From CAYQUC01 sp964514215 (GTDB taxonomy: Bacteria; Pseudomonadota; Gammaproteobacteria; UBA6429; Thiohalophilaceae): DNA of 40,727 bases. The stretch covers positions 1 through 40,727 of the forward strand of contig CAZEPW010000031.1 in the NCBI GenBank assembly GCA_964514215.1, in the 5' to 3' direction. Positions within the stretch are counted from its first letter, which is position 1. The number at the start of each line of letters is the position of its first letter. The position numbers were made by a program, and so were the translations under genes. The notes under the pieces are model-generated. The model was given only the letters and a program-made list of their open reading frames with translations. It was not told the DNA's origin and ran no database searches. Shown in pieces: positions 33,272-40,727 of this stretch.

Positions 33272-33724
33272 AAAACAGCATCATAATGTTGTTATCATTA
33301 CCATATATACTTTATGGTAATGACGGTACTTCTCCTCAATTTGATCCTCAGTTAAGAAATTAACACCTGTAGTACGCTATTCATACATTATTATCATCCA
33401 GCAATAACATACATATAAAATACAGTTTTAAAACTAAGTCTTTATCCACTAAAAATAAATTAACATAAGCTTCATTATTGTTAAGCATTTTAATAGTCTT
33501 TATTAATGGCAATAATATTGTTGAGAAGCAACAAAAAAAGATTTAGTATTACTATGCAAAATACAATATTAATATAATTTTGTCACTTGAACTGCCTGTT
33601 TTATTGTGGATATCGATAGCTATACTAAACTAGTATTAGTGTAGGATTGTTTAGTTTAAGTTGATGTTAACGCTATTATAAAATTTAATAACACAGAATA
33701 ATTGATTGAATGTAGGTATTAAGT
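33272..33724. other. AT-rich gap between SulP gene and histidine kinase gene
   Basis: No gene is supported in this 453-base gap. Its clear features are the SulP terminator hairpin and a repeated CTAAAC/GTTTAG near 33627-33655 that could be part of the kinase promoter. Confidence 0.4.
33295..33323 (+). terminator. Terminator-like hairpin after SulP gene
   Basis: TCATTACCATA (33295-33305) pairs with TATGGTAATGA (33313-33323) around a 7-base loop, 24 bases after the SulP stop. A poor U-tract follows, so efficiency is uncertain. Confidence 0.6.
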
Positions 33725-34870
33725 ATGATTTTCCAAACAGAGCTCCCCACTCTACCGGCTATCTTAAATTCTATCGACGAAGGAATATTGGTTGTTGATA
33801 ATGCCACCAAAATTACTTTGTATAACCCACAGTTCACTGAAATGTGGGGAATACCAAAAACCTTAATGCAAGAGCGCGATGACGAAAAAACATTAAGCTA
33901 TATTTTTGAGCAGTTGGTTGATCCAGCCGCTTTTATTAAAAAAGTACGTGATCTCTATAGTAGTCTTGAAGAAGATCGCGATTTAATTCGGTTTAAAGAT
34001 GGCCGTGTTTTTGAACGTCATTCCGCACCATTAAGCACCACTGATAGTGATACTCACAGTCGAATTTGGTCATTTAAAGACGTAACAGAAAAGGTAAACG
34101 CAGATTTAGAAATAAAAGTTTATAAAAACTACATTGAAAAATTAGTTGAAGTGAGAACAGAAAACTTAGAACGTGCTAATAGCCGCCTAGAAGCATTTAA
34201 TTACTCCGCTTCACATGATTTACGTGCACCGCTTCGTAGTATTGAAGGATTCAGTGGAATACTACTCGAAGATTATAAAGATAAACTAGATGAGCGAGGC
34301 GTAAATTATTTACAGACTATTCATGAATCTGTGCAACACATGCGTTTATTAATAGAAAATTTGTTAAAGTTGTCTCAAGTAACACACACTAAATTAAGTT
34401 GCCAACAGGTTGATCTTAGCAGCATCGCGAATAAAGTAATCAAACGATTAAAAAATGAAGCGCCTGAGCGTCATTTAAATATTGATGTTTCAATGGGGAT
34501 GCACGTATTTGCAAATTCCGAGTTACTCAGTATCGTACTCGAAAACTTGATTGGCAATGCTTGGAAATACAGCGCAACTCAAAAAGAAACTTATATTAAA
34601 ATGGATTCTTATATTGATGAAGGTGAAACAGTCTTTTTCATTAAAGATAATGGCGTTGGTTTTAATATGGATGTTGCTCATGAATTATTCAAACCATTTA
34701 AGCGGCTGCATTCAAAGCAAGAGTTTAGTGGTTCCGGAGTTGGTTTAGCCACTGTGCAACGAATTATCCTACAGCACAATGGGAAAATATGGGCAGAAGC
34801 TGAGCCAAATAATGGCGCGACTTTTTATTTTACACTCGCTGTGCCACATAGTCATCGAGTTACTCATTAA
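33725..34870 (+). CDS. Soluble PAS-domain sensor histidine kinase
   Basis: A 381-residue kinase with no membrane segments. A PAS domain covers about 8-120 (ILNSIDEGILVVDNATKITLYN; DVTEK ends it), then a helical linker, the HisKA domain with the phospho-acceptor H164 (SASHDLRAPLRSIEGF), and the HATPase domain (N-box NLIGNAWKYS, G1 DNGVGF, G2 GSGVGLATV). This matches cytoplasmic PAS kinases that respond to redox, gas or small molecules. No response regulator gene is adjacent, so its partner is unknown. It is convergent with the cupin gene and the two coding regions overlap by 11 bases at their 3' ends. Confidence 0.92.
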   Translation: MIFQTELPTLPAILNSIDEGILVVDNATKITLYNPQFTEMWGIPKTLMQERDDEKTLSYIFEQLVDPAAFIKKVRDLYSSLEEDRDLIRFKDGRVFERHSAPLSTTDSDTHSRIWSFKDVTEKVNADLEIKVYKNYIEKLVEVRTENLERANSRLEAFNYSASHDLRAPLRSIEGFSGILLEDYKDKLDERGVNYLQTIHESVQHMRLLIENLLKLSQVTHTKLSCQQVDLSSIANKVIKRLKNEAPERHLNIDVSMGMHVFANSELLSIVLENLIGNAWKYSATQKETYIKMDSYIDEGETVFFIKDNGVGFNMDVAHELFKPFKRLHSKQEFSGSGVGLATVQRIILQHNGKIWAEAEPNNGATFYFTLAVPHSHRVTH

Positions 34871-35291
34871 TTTCTGGTTTCGAATGAATAATGGCTTCCC
34901 GTTCGCTGGGATCATTACGCACTATAATTGCGCGTGCTTCCTCGGTGTCACTCAAATTAATTGGTTGGTGCCATAAATCGGGTGGAATAAAAATAAAATC
35001 CCCTGCCTCATTAATAACCGAGTGTTGTAAATCATTGCCATATAATGTTTTAACGCGACCTTTAATCAAATAAATACCTGACTCAAATACCGGATGATAA
35101 TGTGGCTCTGCCGTTGAGCCCGGAGGGATAACGACCATATTCATTGAAATTTGTTTTGCTCCTGCCGTTTGATCAGAGATGCCAATAAAATACGGTAAGT
35201 TTTGTTTTGTTAGCACTTCTTTAGGGGTGGATACGGTAATAATTGTATTGTTTGGATGCTTACCATTTTGATTATGTTGCTTAGTTTGCAT
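34860..35291 (-). CDS. Cupin-domain protein
   Basis: A 143-residue small cytosolic protein with one cupin barrel. Metal ligands fit the motif set H64, H66, E70 (PHYHPVFESG) and H108 (PPDLWHQP), i.e. the G(X)5HXH(X)3-4E(X)6G pattern and the second His motif. Cupins of this size include dioxygenases, isomerases and regulatory binding proteins; the substrate is not predictable. AAAGGAAAT precedes the ATG. It is convergent with the histidine kinase gene with an 11-base coding overlap, so antisense effects between the two transcripts are possible. Confidence 0.9.
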   Translation of the reverse strand: MQTKQHNQNGKHPNNTIITVSTPKEVLTKQNLPYFIGISDQTAGAKQISMNMVVIPPGSTAEPHYHPVFESGIYLIKGRVKTLYGNDLQHSVINEAGDFIFIPPDLWHQPINLSDTEEARAIIVRNDPSEREAIIHSKPEINE

Positions 35292-35639
35292 TTAAATTTC
35301 CTTTCTAGCGAAACGTTAAACCTTAATATAACATTAACCACAATGTGGAATAATTTAGAATACAATAATAACTATCTTATGGCAGAAAATATTTAACACT
35401 TTAACATTAAAATAAAATTATAGTGGTATAAATTTTAGTTTGTATGATTTTTATCAAAATGCGCTTTATGATTAACAATAGTTAACATTTGTATTTAACT
35501 TTATTGTAATTACTTTTTGGGCATTTAATGTGTGATTTATTCATACTAAAAAGTTGTAAAAGTACCAAGAATAAAATAGTACATTATCCATACTCAAAAC
35601 ATAAATTGCCTGAATGTTTGCGCAATGAAATAGGAGAGT
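35292..35639. other. AT-rich gap before the run of exported-protein genes
   Basis: No coding region is seen in these 348 bases. It should contain the cupin promoter (minus strand) and the promoter of the Cys-rich protein (plus strand); no single strong match stands out. Confidence 0.4.
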
Positions 35640-36326
35640 ATGATGTTTAAAAACTTCTTAACGGTAGTGTTAGTGGCACTAGTTTTGGGTGTGTATACAA
35701 ACGTAAATGCACGCACCATTCCCTATCAAATAACCAAAGTTGCGACTGGGTATAAAGTAATGCTACCAACTCAAATAGTCAGTGATTTTGCAAATTTGCC
35801 ACAGCGAGAAGCACTGGTAATGTCACTAGTTGACCCCCAATACGGCGTGAGTCGCATTCAAGGTTATGGTGAGATGCTCGATAAATCCACGATTCTAATG
35901 GTCAGCACTGAAAATTTTACATTTCTTCCCGATCTTAATAGGACGTATGTGGTTTTTGAGCTAAAAAATACAGTTGCTGGTGGTGGTAGCTGTGCTGGCT
36001 GTACGTTAACCAATAGGAATTTAAAAAGTGTGAGCCCTAATATATGCTGGTGTTTTTCTAAGATAAGTTCAGGGCTTGGTAGCAATTCACAATGCGCCAC
36101 AACCGCGAGTGGTATTCGATTTCCAACACCTGCTGAATCAGCGGCACATTTAAAACAACGAATTAATGAACCAGTATCAATATCGGCTCAAGCTTATGGT
36201 GAGTGTTATCCTAGCTCAGGTCCTGGAGGGGAAGATTGCTCATTATTTTCAGCCATTTGTGATGCTGCTGGTGGTGGTAGTGCAAGTTTACCCGGTGGTG
36301 GTGTTAGCTGTGATACACGTCAATAA
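35640..36326 (+). CDS. Exported Cys-rich protein of unknown function
   Basis: A 228-residue protein with a signal peptide ending NVNAR at about residue 25. The first half of the mature chain is beta-rich; the second half has nine Cys (CAGC, CWC and five more), enough for several disulphides, and Gly-rich spacers (AAGGGSASLPGGG). I do not recognise a family. ATG codons occur at 35640 and 35643; TAGGAGAG upstream favours the second by spacing, but both are possible. It is monocistronic and followed by a perfect hairpin at 36349-36375. It looks like a stable periplasmic or secreted protein. Confidence 0.75.
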   Translation: MMFKNFLTVVLVALVLGVYTNVNARTIPYQITKVATGYKVMLPTQIVSDFANLPQREALVMSLVDPQYGVSRIQGYGEMLDKSTILMVSTENFTFLPDLNRTYVVFELKNTVAGGGSCAGCTLTNRNLKSVSPNICWCFSKISSGLGSNSQCATTASGIRFPTPAESAAHLKQRINEPVSISAQAYGECYPSSGPGGEDCSLFSAICDAAGGGSASLPGGGVSCDTRQ

Positions 36327-36348
36327 GGACAACGGATTCACTTAAATT

Positions 36349-36375
36349 ATCAGTGTGGTTAAAAACCACACTGAT
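36349..36375 (+). terminator. Perfect hairpin after the Cys-rich protein gene
   Basis: ATCAGTGTGGTT (36349-36360), AAA loop, AACCACACTGAT (36364-36375): a perfect 12-bp stem 22 bases after the stop. No U-tract follows, so it may stabilise the mRNA end rather than terminate by itself. Confidence 0.6.
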
Positions 36376-36592
36376 GTGGCTACTTAAGCTGAGATTTTAT
36401 AAAGGTAATGGTTATTGTTGAACCTTAAATTAAGAAAAATTCCCATTTTTTTAATTTCAGCCTTCACTATTTTTATTCTTTTTTCCTTGCGGTAACTCAA
36501 CCAATGCTAATTTGAGGCTTAATTCTAAATTATAGCGGCCATTAATCTAAGTGATCACCCATTAACTTATTGTTATTTATAATAATTTTTGT

Positions 36593-36608
36593 TAGTGAAT
36601 AATCACTA
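36593..36608. promoter_or_regulatory. Operator-like dyad upstream of small exported protein
   Basis: TAGTGA-ATAA-TCACTA is a perfect 6-4-6 inverted repeat, 54 bases before the -35 of the candidate promoter at 36662. A second short palindrome, GTGATCAC, is at about 36550. An activator site is possible. Confidence 0.35.
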
Positions 36609-36661
36609 GCAATATTTTCTAATGCGCTCATCTAAGGCTAAAGTAGCGTCATTATATATAT

Positions 36662-36689
36662 TTGATCTTTTTTTGTTTTGTGGTAAAAT
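36662..36689 (+). promoter_or_regulatory. Promoter of the 94-residue exported protein
   Basis: TTGATC (36662-36667) and TAAAAT (36684-36689) with a 16-base spacer. The predicted start near 36696 leaves a leader of about 64 bases before the ATG at 36760. Confidence 0.4.
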
Positions 36690-36759
36690 TTCCCACGTAG
36701 TAAATAAAACAACAAAACAAAATAACCTTGTTTATAACTTTTATATGGAGAATATAAAA

Positions 36760-37044
36760 ATGAAAAAATCTTTATTAGTTTTACTAGTTAGTGGTTTAGC
36801 GCTTTCTGCAAACGTTGCAATTGCTGGTGGTCATTCAAATTCTGGTAATGGCGGTAGTCGTTTATCTGGTGGTATCATCAAATTTGCTACTAACAACCCA
36901 CAAATCATCCAAAAAGCTGCTGGTACTATTGAATCAATTCCACCAGCTCAAGCTGCAATGGATGCTGCTATGGTAAAAAGCCCACAAGCAAATTCATTAA
37001 TGACTGACGTACAACAAGCAGGCGGATTCACACCATCTAATTAA
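36760..37044 (+). CDS. Small exported protein (94 residues) of unknown function
   Basis: A secreted or periplasmic protein with a textbook signal peptide (MKKSLLVLLVSGLALSANVAIAG). The mature 70 residues begin Gly/Ser/Asn-rich (GGHSNSGNGGS) and continue with a helical segment containing IESIPPAQAAMDAAM. I recognise no family. The frame is open from 36622, but ATATGGAG 7 bases before the ATG at 36760 and the signal peptide fix the start there. The coding sequence uses more uniform codons than its neighbours, suggesting high expression. It has its own promoter, and its stop codon lies inside a palindrome with a T-run after it (terminator). Confidence 0.78.
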   Translation: MKKSLLVLLVSGLALSANVAIAGGHSNSGNGGSRLSGGIIKFATNNPQIIQKAAGTIESIPPAQAAMDAAMVKSPQANSLMTDVQQAGGFTPSN

Positions 37045-37061
37045 TTAGATGCTGCTTTTTT
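37034..37061 (+). terminator. Terminator overlapping the stop codon of the small exported protein
   Basis: CATCTAA (37034-37040), TTAA loop, TTAGATG (37045-37051), then CTGC and six T (37056-37061). The stem is AT-rich, so strength is moderate. The stop codon (37042-37044) is in the loop. Confidence 0.5.
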
Positions 37062-37486
37062 GGCACGGCTAAATTTCGCTGTACCAACACCTAGCTAGAC
37101 GTAGTTTGTCTCGGAATTTATAGAGGCTGCTGCGTGTAGCAAAGTGTTAAACAATGATCATGCCGCGTAAACTTCAACAGTTGTATACTATTTTAGTACC
37201 CAGTTTTCACAATTTTTTGTGAGATAAAAGTCTATCTTTAGCGTGAAATTTGTGCACCAGCATTTATAAACTTATAATCAAAACGTTCTAGTATTCGGTA
37301 TTCTTTGATGCATGCTAGTGTAGTTTGTATTCACTTCGCATAACGATTGTACATCGTATTATTTTTAATCCTATAAAAATTTAAGCCAAATTTAAAAATG
37401 CTATGGCTATCATTATTCAGCATCAATTCAGCTAGTTCTATATATCATTATTATTCCGATATTAATTTACTCAAAGGGATTTTGAA
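37045..37486. other. Gap between small exported protein and lipoprotein genes
   Basis: These 442 bases hold the terminator at 37034-37061 and no coding region I can support. The end should contain the lipoprotein promoter; CAAAGGGA is its ribosome-binding site. Confidence 0.4.
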
Positions 37487-38326
37487 ATGGCTTTATATAA
37501 ACTATTAGTAATAATTTTTATTATTACTTTGCCCTCCTGCGCTATGATGAATGTTAACTATGTTGATAGTAGCTTTAATGAAAAAAATTTATCGGCTGGC
37601 AATATTATATTTGGTGGTTTAGTATCACAAAAAGAAACATGGAATGAAGAAGCTATATTAAAATACTCATCAATTGCAGTTGCCTCACTTTCTCATATAA
37701 GAAACGATTTTATTATTAAACATTATAACGATATTATCGAGCAAAATAAAAAGCAGCAACTCAACGAAATATTAGAACACATTAAAAATGCTATTCTGGT
37801 AGATCAGGCGCAATTAAAGGGCCTTATCAATAGCTCAGAAAATTTTCGATACATACTCTTTGCCAGATTACAAAGTAATAACATTAGATACTCCAGAAGT
37901 GAACAGAAGGATAAAAATAAGGATGATATAATAATTTATAAAACGATGAGAGAGGTATTAATTTATGTTGATGTATACGATTTAGATTCATCTAAAGTTG
38001 TATGGTCAGGTGAAATTAAAAAAGAAAATGCTAACGAAAATAAAAATCCTCATGATAACAGCAGCAATTTTTTAACCGATGTTATATCGGCAATGATAGA
38101 AGATGCAATTTATGGCACATATCCGCAAGCACCGAGTTTAGAACATTTGATAAAAGATGCATTTGAAGATGTCGCTAGAAGTCTACCTGCATCGGATTGT
38201 GGGGTGATAGGGTTAGGCGAATGTGTAAAAAAAGCAATTATGAAATCCTATGAGTGGCTGTTTGGCGAAAATAGCACAATAACCCATCCAAAAGTAAATC
38301 TAGTTTTGTTACAGCAGAAAAGCTAG
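37487..38326 (+). CDS. Lipoprotein of unknown function
   Basis: A 279-residue protein with a lipobox LPSC (lipidated C17). The mature part is mostly alpha/beta with the motif LIYVDVYDLDSSKVVWSGEIKKE (middle), like lipoproteins of CsgG/LpoB-type envelope complexes in which a strand pair is followed by W-x-G. A long helix precedes it (residues about 80-112). The C-terminal half has the segment DCGVIGLGECVKKA with two Cys (likely disulphide). I cannot assign a family. CAAAGGGATT precedes the ATG. It sits in the run of exported-protein genes and has no close operon partner. Confidence 0.72.
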   Translation: MALYKLLVIIFIITLPSCAMMNVNYVDSSFNEKNLSAGNIIFGGLVSQKETWNEEAILKYSSIAVASLSHIRNDFIIKHYNDIIEQNKKQQLNEILEHIKNAILVDQAQLKGLINSSENFRYILFARLQSNNIRYSRSEQKDKNKDDIIIYKTMREVLIYVDVYDLDSSKVVWSGEIKKENANENKNPHDNSSNFLTDVISAMIEDAIYGTYPQAPSLEHLIKDAFEDVARSLPASDCGVIGLGECVKKAIMKSYEWLFGENSTITHPKVNLVLLQQKS

Positions 38327-38409
38327 TTCTTAAAGAGCTTAACAATATTTTATATAACCCATTGTTTTTTAATGAATATTTAACATTGTTATTGTGATCA
38401 GATTTTAGC

Positions 38410-38437
38410 TTGATATATAAGAAAATGCTAATATAAT
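38410..38437 (+). promoter_or_regulatory. Strong sigma-70 promoter of the MADRI-heptad protein
   Basis: TTGATA (38410-38415), 16-base spacer, TATAAT (38432-38437): a consensus -10 and a near-consensus -35. Transcription should start near 38444, 25 bases before the ATG at 38469. Confidence 0.75.
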
Positions 38438-38468
38438 GGTTTCCTAATATAGTTAAGAGGGCTCTAAC

Positions 38469-39110
38469 ATGAAATACAGTTATTCACTTAAAAAATCAAT
38501 ATTCACAAGTATTTTAGTATTATTCATGGGCACCACCAATGCTTTTGCAGCGGTTGATGTTGCAACACTGACATCCAATATTAACAGCTTAATAATACAA
38601 GGTGATGATTTGTTAGTGGTAGTTAAAACAACCACATTAACCTCGGTATCAGTTGCATCACAACTTGATTCAATAAAAACTGATATTAGTAATTATCAGT
38701 CTCAAGTTATTGCTAGCTATGACACGATTGTGGCTGAAACAGGCACCAATCTAACCTTAACAGATGATTTGCTGCTTGCCTTTCAAACGTTGATAACCGT
38801 AAATGCATCATTAGCAACAGCAGTACAAGAGTTAAGTCTTCAATTAGCAAATATCGCATCAAACACTTCACTATCCGCTCTAGAAAGTTCATTAACTACA
38901 TTATTACGTCTTTCAGATGATATTGGTTTAATGGCGGATAGAATTCTTGAAATGGCCAATAAAATATTAGTGATGGCAGATAATATCGGATTAATGGCCG
39001 ATCGCATCATAGCAACACAGATAATTCAAAGTGATAATCTAAAAATAATAGTTGATGCAACGTTGCAAACTCAAATTAATACAATTGAGTTAATTAAATT
39101 ATTTTTATAA
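38469..39110 (+). CDS. Exported helical protein with MADRI-type heptad repeats
   Basis: A 213-residue protein with a signal peptide ending AFAAV at about residue 28. The mature chain is almost wholly helical and poor in charge. Residues 153-180 form four exact heptads: GLMADRI, LEMANKI, LVMADNI, GLMADRI. This layout suits a coiled-coil or an amphipathic helix that lies on a membrane. No catalytic motif is seen and I do not know a family. AAGAGGGC precedes the ATG. The gene has its own consensus promoter and a very strong terminator, so it is an independent, probably well-expressed unit. Confidence 0.8.
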   Translation: MKYSYSLKKSIFTSILVLFMGTTNAFAAVDVATLTSNINSLIIQGDDLLVVVKTTTLTSVSVASQLDSIKTDISNYQSQVIASYDTIVAETGTNLTLTDDLLLAFQTLITVNASLATAVQELSLQLANIASNTSLSALESSLTTLLRLSDDIGLMADRILEMANKILVMADNIGLMADRIIATQIIQSDNLKIIVDATLQTQINTIELIKLFL

Positions 39111-39120
39111 GTAAGCGTCA

Positions 39121-39143
39121 TTCCGATAGTTTTTGAGTCGGAA
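39121..39143. repeat. ATTCC...GGAAT hairpin resembling a dispersed repeat
   Basis: TTCCGA (39121-39126) pairs with TCGGAA (39138-39143), in the context GTCATTCCGA...TCGGAATCTAG. This resembles the GTCATTCCCGC...GCGGGAATC elements scattered in many proteobacterial genomes, in a degenerate form. Confidence 0.45.
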
Positions 39144-39220
39144 TCTAGAATTAAAACCTCAACATTATAAGTTTAAACTGATTTTTTTTTATACTTTTTT
39201 CTCATACATAGCGGTTAAAT

Positions 39221-39258
39221 AATTAAAAAGGGAGTTTACTAAAACTCCCTTTTTAATT
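39221..39258 (+). terminator. Strong intrinsic terminator after MADRI-heptad gene
   Basis: AATTAAAAAGGGAGTTT (39221-39237), ACTA loop, AAACTCCCTTTTTAATT (39242-39258): a perfect 17-bp stem with a T-run in its 3' arm. It lies 110 bases after the stop at 39110. Confidence 0.85.
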
Positions 39259-39376
39259 AGCACTCTCTTTTCCGGCAAAATTTATATCCTATGGTAATTT
39301 TAAACACAACCGCTGTATTTATAACCACTCCAGACTAATAAACAGCCATCAATAAACTTCTGTTACATTAATCACA

Positions 39377-39427
39377 TTGTTTTTAAGGTTTTGGCTCGAT
39401 ATAGTAAAACATCAACACTTCGTGTTG
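39377..39427 (+). promoter_or_regulatory. Promoter and 5' stem-loop of the beta-helix protein
   Basis: TTGTTT (39377-39382), 17-base spacer, TATAGT (39400-39405). The start near 39412 would put CAACAC-TTC-GTGTTG (39413-39427) at the very 5' end of the mRNA, a type of stem-loop known to protect transcripts from decay. Confidence 0.55.
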
Positions 39428-39465
39428 GTTAACTTGATATATATAATAAAAGGGATGGGATATAC

Positions 39466-40674
39466 ATGAAAGTAAAAAAACGATTACTCACTGCAATAGC
39501 ACTATCTGCAACACTGAGTTCAACAATAACAACTGCGGCAACAGTGCCTGCCGGAGTTGAAGCAAATGCCGAAAAAGTACAGCTGCGCCAAAGCTGTATG
39601 GAAAATGGCACCAGCATAGCAAATTGTTTTACTCAATTTCCGCAATTAGCACATTGGATGCAAACCGTTCGAAAACCAAATGCCGCAGCACCGTTGCACG
39701 TTAGTATCGGCCCCGGTACATTTACCGGAGTTAATGATTCCGGCCAGCCAGTAAACCTAAACATTCGATGTTCAGCAGTTGATGGTTATACCGGTTATAC
39801 CAGCTTTGATGGCAGTGGCAGCAGCCAAACGATTCTCAAAGGCCAAGGCGATCAAAATAACGCAGCCATGAATATCAGCAATTGCACAGAACTAAAGTTT
39901 TCAGACCTAAAAGTCACAACGAATTTTTATGGTGGCATTTATTGGAATGGTGGTGGCAATTCTCGATGGTATAACGTTGAAGTTGATGGTGTCGCAAGAG
40001 CATGGGACGAAAGAAGTTGCGCGGCCACTCGAGGTAATCATTATTGGTTTAGTAGCAAGCTTAGTGCTACCTCGGCTTTTTCAGTGGGCGCACCCTATGT
40101 TGCAAACTGTGATGAAACATGGTTCTTTGGATCAGAAATTAAATTGGTTGCAAAATCAGGGCTTAGTGGCTCACTCACAGGAACAATCACAGCAACCAAT
40201 AAAGGTATCATTCATCTTTATGGTTCCAACCTTCAAACGTTCTTTGATGCACCGGGAAGCACTGCTGCAGCCTATGCGCGATCCGGGGGCCAAATTCACA
40301 TTCATGGAACAGGGATTGATGTTATTAGTGAAACAGGTAAAAACATAATTGCCCTGCAAGCAGAGTCCGGAGGCCAAATTCATGCTGATGTTTCAGCTTA
40401 TGTGCTTCAGACCACAGGTACAATATCGCGTATTATTAATAACGGTGGTTTAATTCGTGCCCCCTACCAATGGGGACAAAATAACCAACCACCACAAGTT
40501 ATTTCAGAAAATGGTGCCGACATGACAGTTGAAACAAACTGCGATCAAACTGCTTGCCATGATACCGACACTGGCACCGAAACACATTTATTAATTTACA
40601 ATAGCAGCTGTAACAATGGTGTTCACGGTCCATGGTTTGACGTGGTGACAGGACGATGTCGAGGTGTTATTTAA
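39466..40674 (+). CDS. Exported protein, likely right-handed beta-helix
   Basis: A 402-residue protein with a signal peptide ending TTAAT at about residue 26. From about residue 100 to 330 it shows repeated short hydrophobic strands with N/G turns (LKFSDLKVTTNFYGGIYWNGGG; GIIHLYGSNLQTFFD; GGQIHIHGTGIDVIS; GGQIHADVSAYVL), the pattern of pectate-lyase-like parallel beta-helices. Three near-repeats start with GGQIH or GIIH. Cys are spread over the chain (about ten), likely forming disulphides, including CDQTACHD near the end. No active-site motif for polysaccharide lyases is recognisable, so the role (surface binding or carbohydrate handling) is open. GGGATGGG precedes the ATG. It ends with a hairpin at 40676-40696. 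Confidence 0.78.
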   Translation: MKVKKRLLTAIALSATLSSTITTAATVPAGVEANAEKVQLRQSCMENGTSIANCFTQFPQLAHWMQTVRKPNAAAPLHVSIGPGTFTGVNDSGQPVNLNIRCSAVDGYTGYTSFDGSGSSQTILKGQGDQNNAAMNISNCTELKFSDLKVTTNFYGGIYWNGGGNSRWYNVEVDGVARAWDERSCAATRGNHYWFSSKLSATSAFSVGAPYVANCDETWFFGSEIKLVAKSGLSGSLTGTITATNKGIIHLYGSNLQTFFDAPGSTAAAYARSGGQIHIHGTGIDVISETGKNIIALQAESGGQIHADVSAYVLQTTGTISRIINNGGLIRAPYQWGQNNQPPQVISENGADMTVETNCDQTACHDTDTGTETHLLIYNSSCNNGVHGPWFDVVTGRCRGVI

Positions 40675-40675
40675 A

Positions 40676-40696
40676 TTTTAATCCATTGGATTAAAA
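40676..40696 (+). terminator. Terminator-like hairpin after the last gene
   Basis: TTTTAATCC (40676-40684), ATT loop, GGATTAAAA (40688-40696), directly after the stop codon. It is AT-rich and lacks a T-run afterwards on the plus strand, so function is moderate. Confidence 0.5.
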
Positions 40697-40727
40697 AATA
40701 AAATCAACATAGTAGCGTTAAAAATAA

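Larger units (their letters stand above)
36327..36759. other. Regulatory gap between Cys-rich and 94-residue exported proteins
   Basis: No gene is supported. It contains the terminator hairpin at 36349-36375, an AT-only stem with a T-run at 36427-36457, the dyad TAGTGA-ATAA-TCACTA at 36593-36608, and a promoter at 36662-36689. Confidence 0.45.
39111..39465. other. Gap with terminator, repeat-like hairpin and promoter
   Basis: No gene is supported. It contains a repeat-like hairpin at 39121-39143, the strong terminator at 39221-39258, and the promoter and 5' hairpin of the final gene. Confidence 0.5.

Noticed and set aside
36427..36457. AT-only hairpin with T-run as a terminator
   Set aside because: The stem has almost no GC pairs and no gene ends nearby that lacks another hairpin.

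Overview
This is an AT-rich chromosomal stretch, most likely from a free-living gammaproteobacterium. The inference rests on the gene types (Crp/Fnr and LysR regulators, an OprB-type porin, a CusA-type RND pump, a MoxR/DUF58/TgpA cluster, glutathione S-transferase) and on outer-membrane lipoproteins and porins. I see no tRNA, rRNA, insertion sequence, phage gene or CRISPR array. Genus cannot be read from the sequence.

Region by region. 1-7.4 kb: a Lys-rich coiled-coil protein, then two divergent pairs. A ZU5/di-haem cytochrome c peroxidase-like protein faces one Crp/Fnr regulator, and a secreted S8 protease with five Ig-like repeats faces a second. The regulators are paralogues sharing three cysteines at identical spacing, and a perfect FNR-type site lies in the second divergent gap. 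7.9-14.6 kb: a minus-strand operon led by a clear adenosylcobalamin riboswitch. Its order is OprB-type porin, secreted YVTN/d1-like beta-propeller, very short periplasmic adaptor, CusA-like RND pump. This is the most interesting part of the window: a metal-pump-like envelope system apparently switched on when B12 is scarce. It lacks a TolC partner and its adaptor has no room for a normal alpha-hairpin. 15.2-16.7 kb: a Met-rich outer-membrane barrel with a Fur-like operator, and a DUF2892 membrane protein. 17.0-20.5 kb: two LysR regulators, one divergent from a peroxiredoxin and one from an unknown secreted protein.

20.6-24.1 kb: two lipoproteins of unknown role, an HxlR regulator divergent from a SAM methyltransferase, and an MBL-fold lipoprotein. 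24.2-30.0 kb: the MoxR-DUF58-transglutaminase operon, then a GST abutting an ECF-type sigma factor. 30.1-33.3 kb: a periplasmic alpha-carbonic anhydrase and a small CxxC protein, divergent from a SulP anion transporter with a STAS domain; together they may handle bicarbonate. 33.7-35.3 kb: a soluble PAS histidine kinase convergent with a cupin protein.

35.6-40.7 kb: a run of five plus-strand exported proteins of unknown function, most with their own promoter and/or hairpin terminator: a Cys-rich protein, a 94-residue protein, a lipoprotein, a protein with perfect MADRI-type heptads, and a likely beta-helix protein. Several intergenic hairpins act as terminators, and some resemble dispersed repeats. 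All functional links above are read from gene order and motifs; no database search was available.
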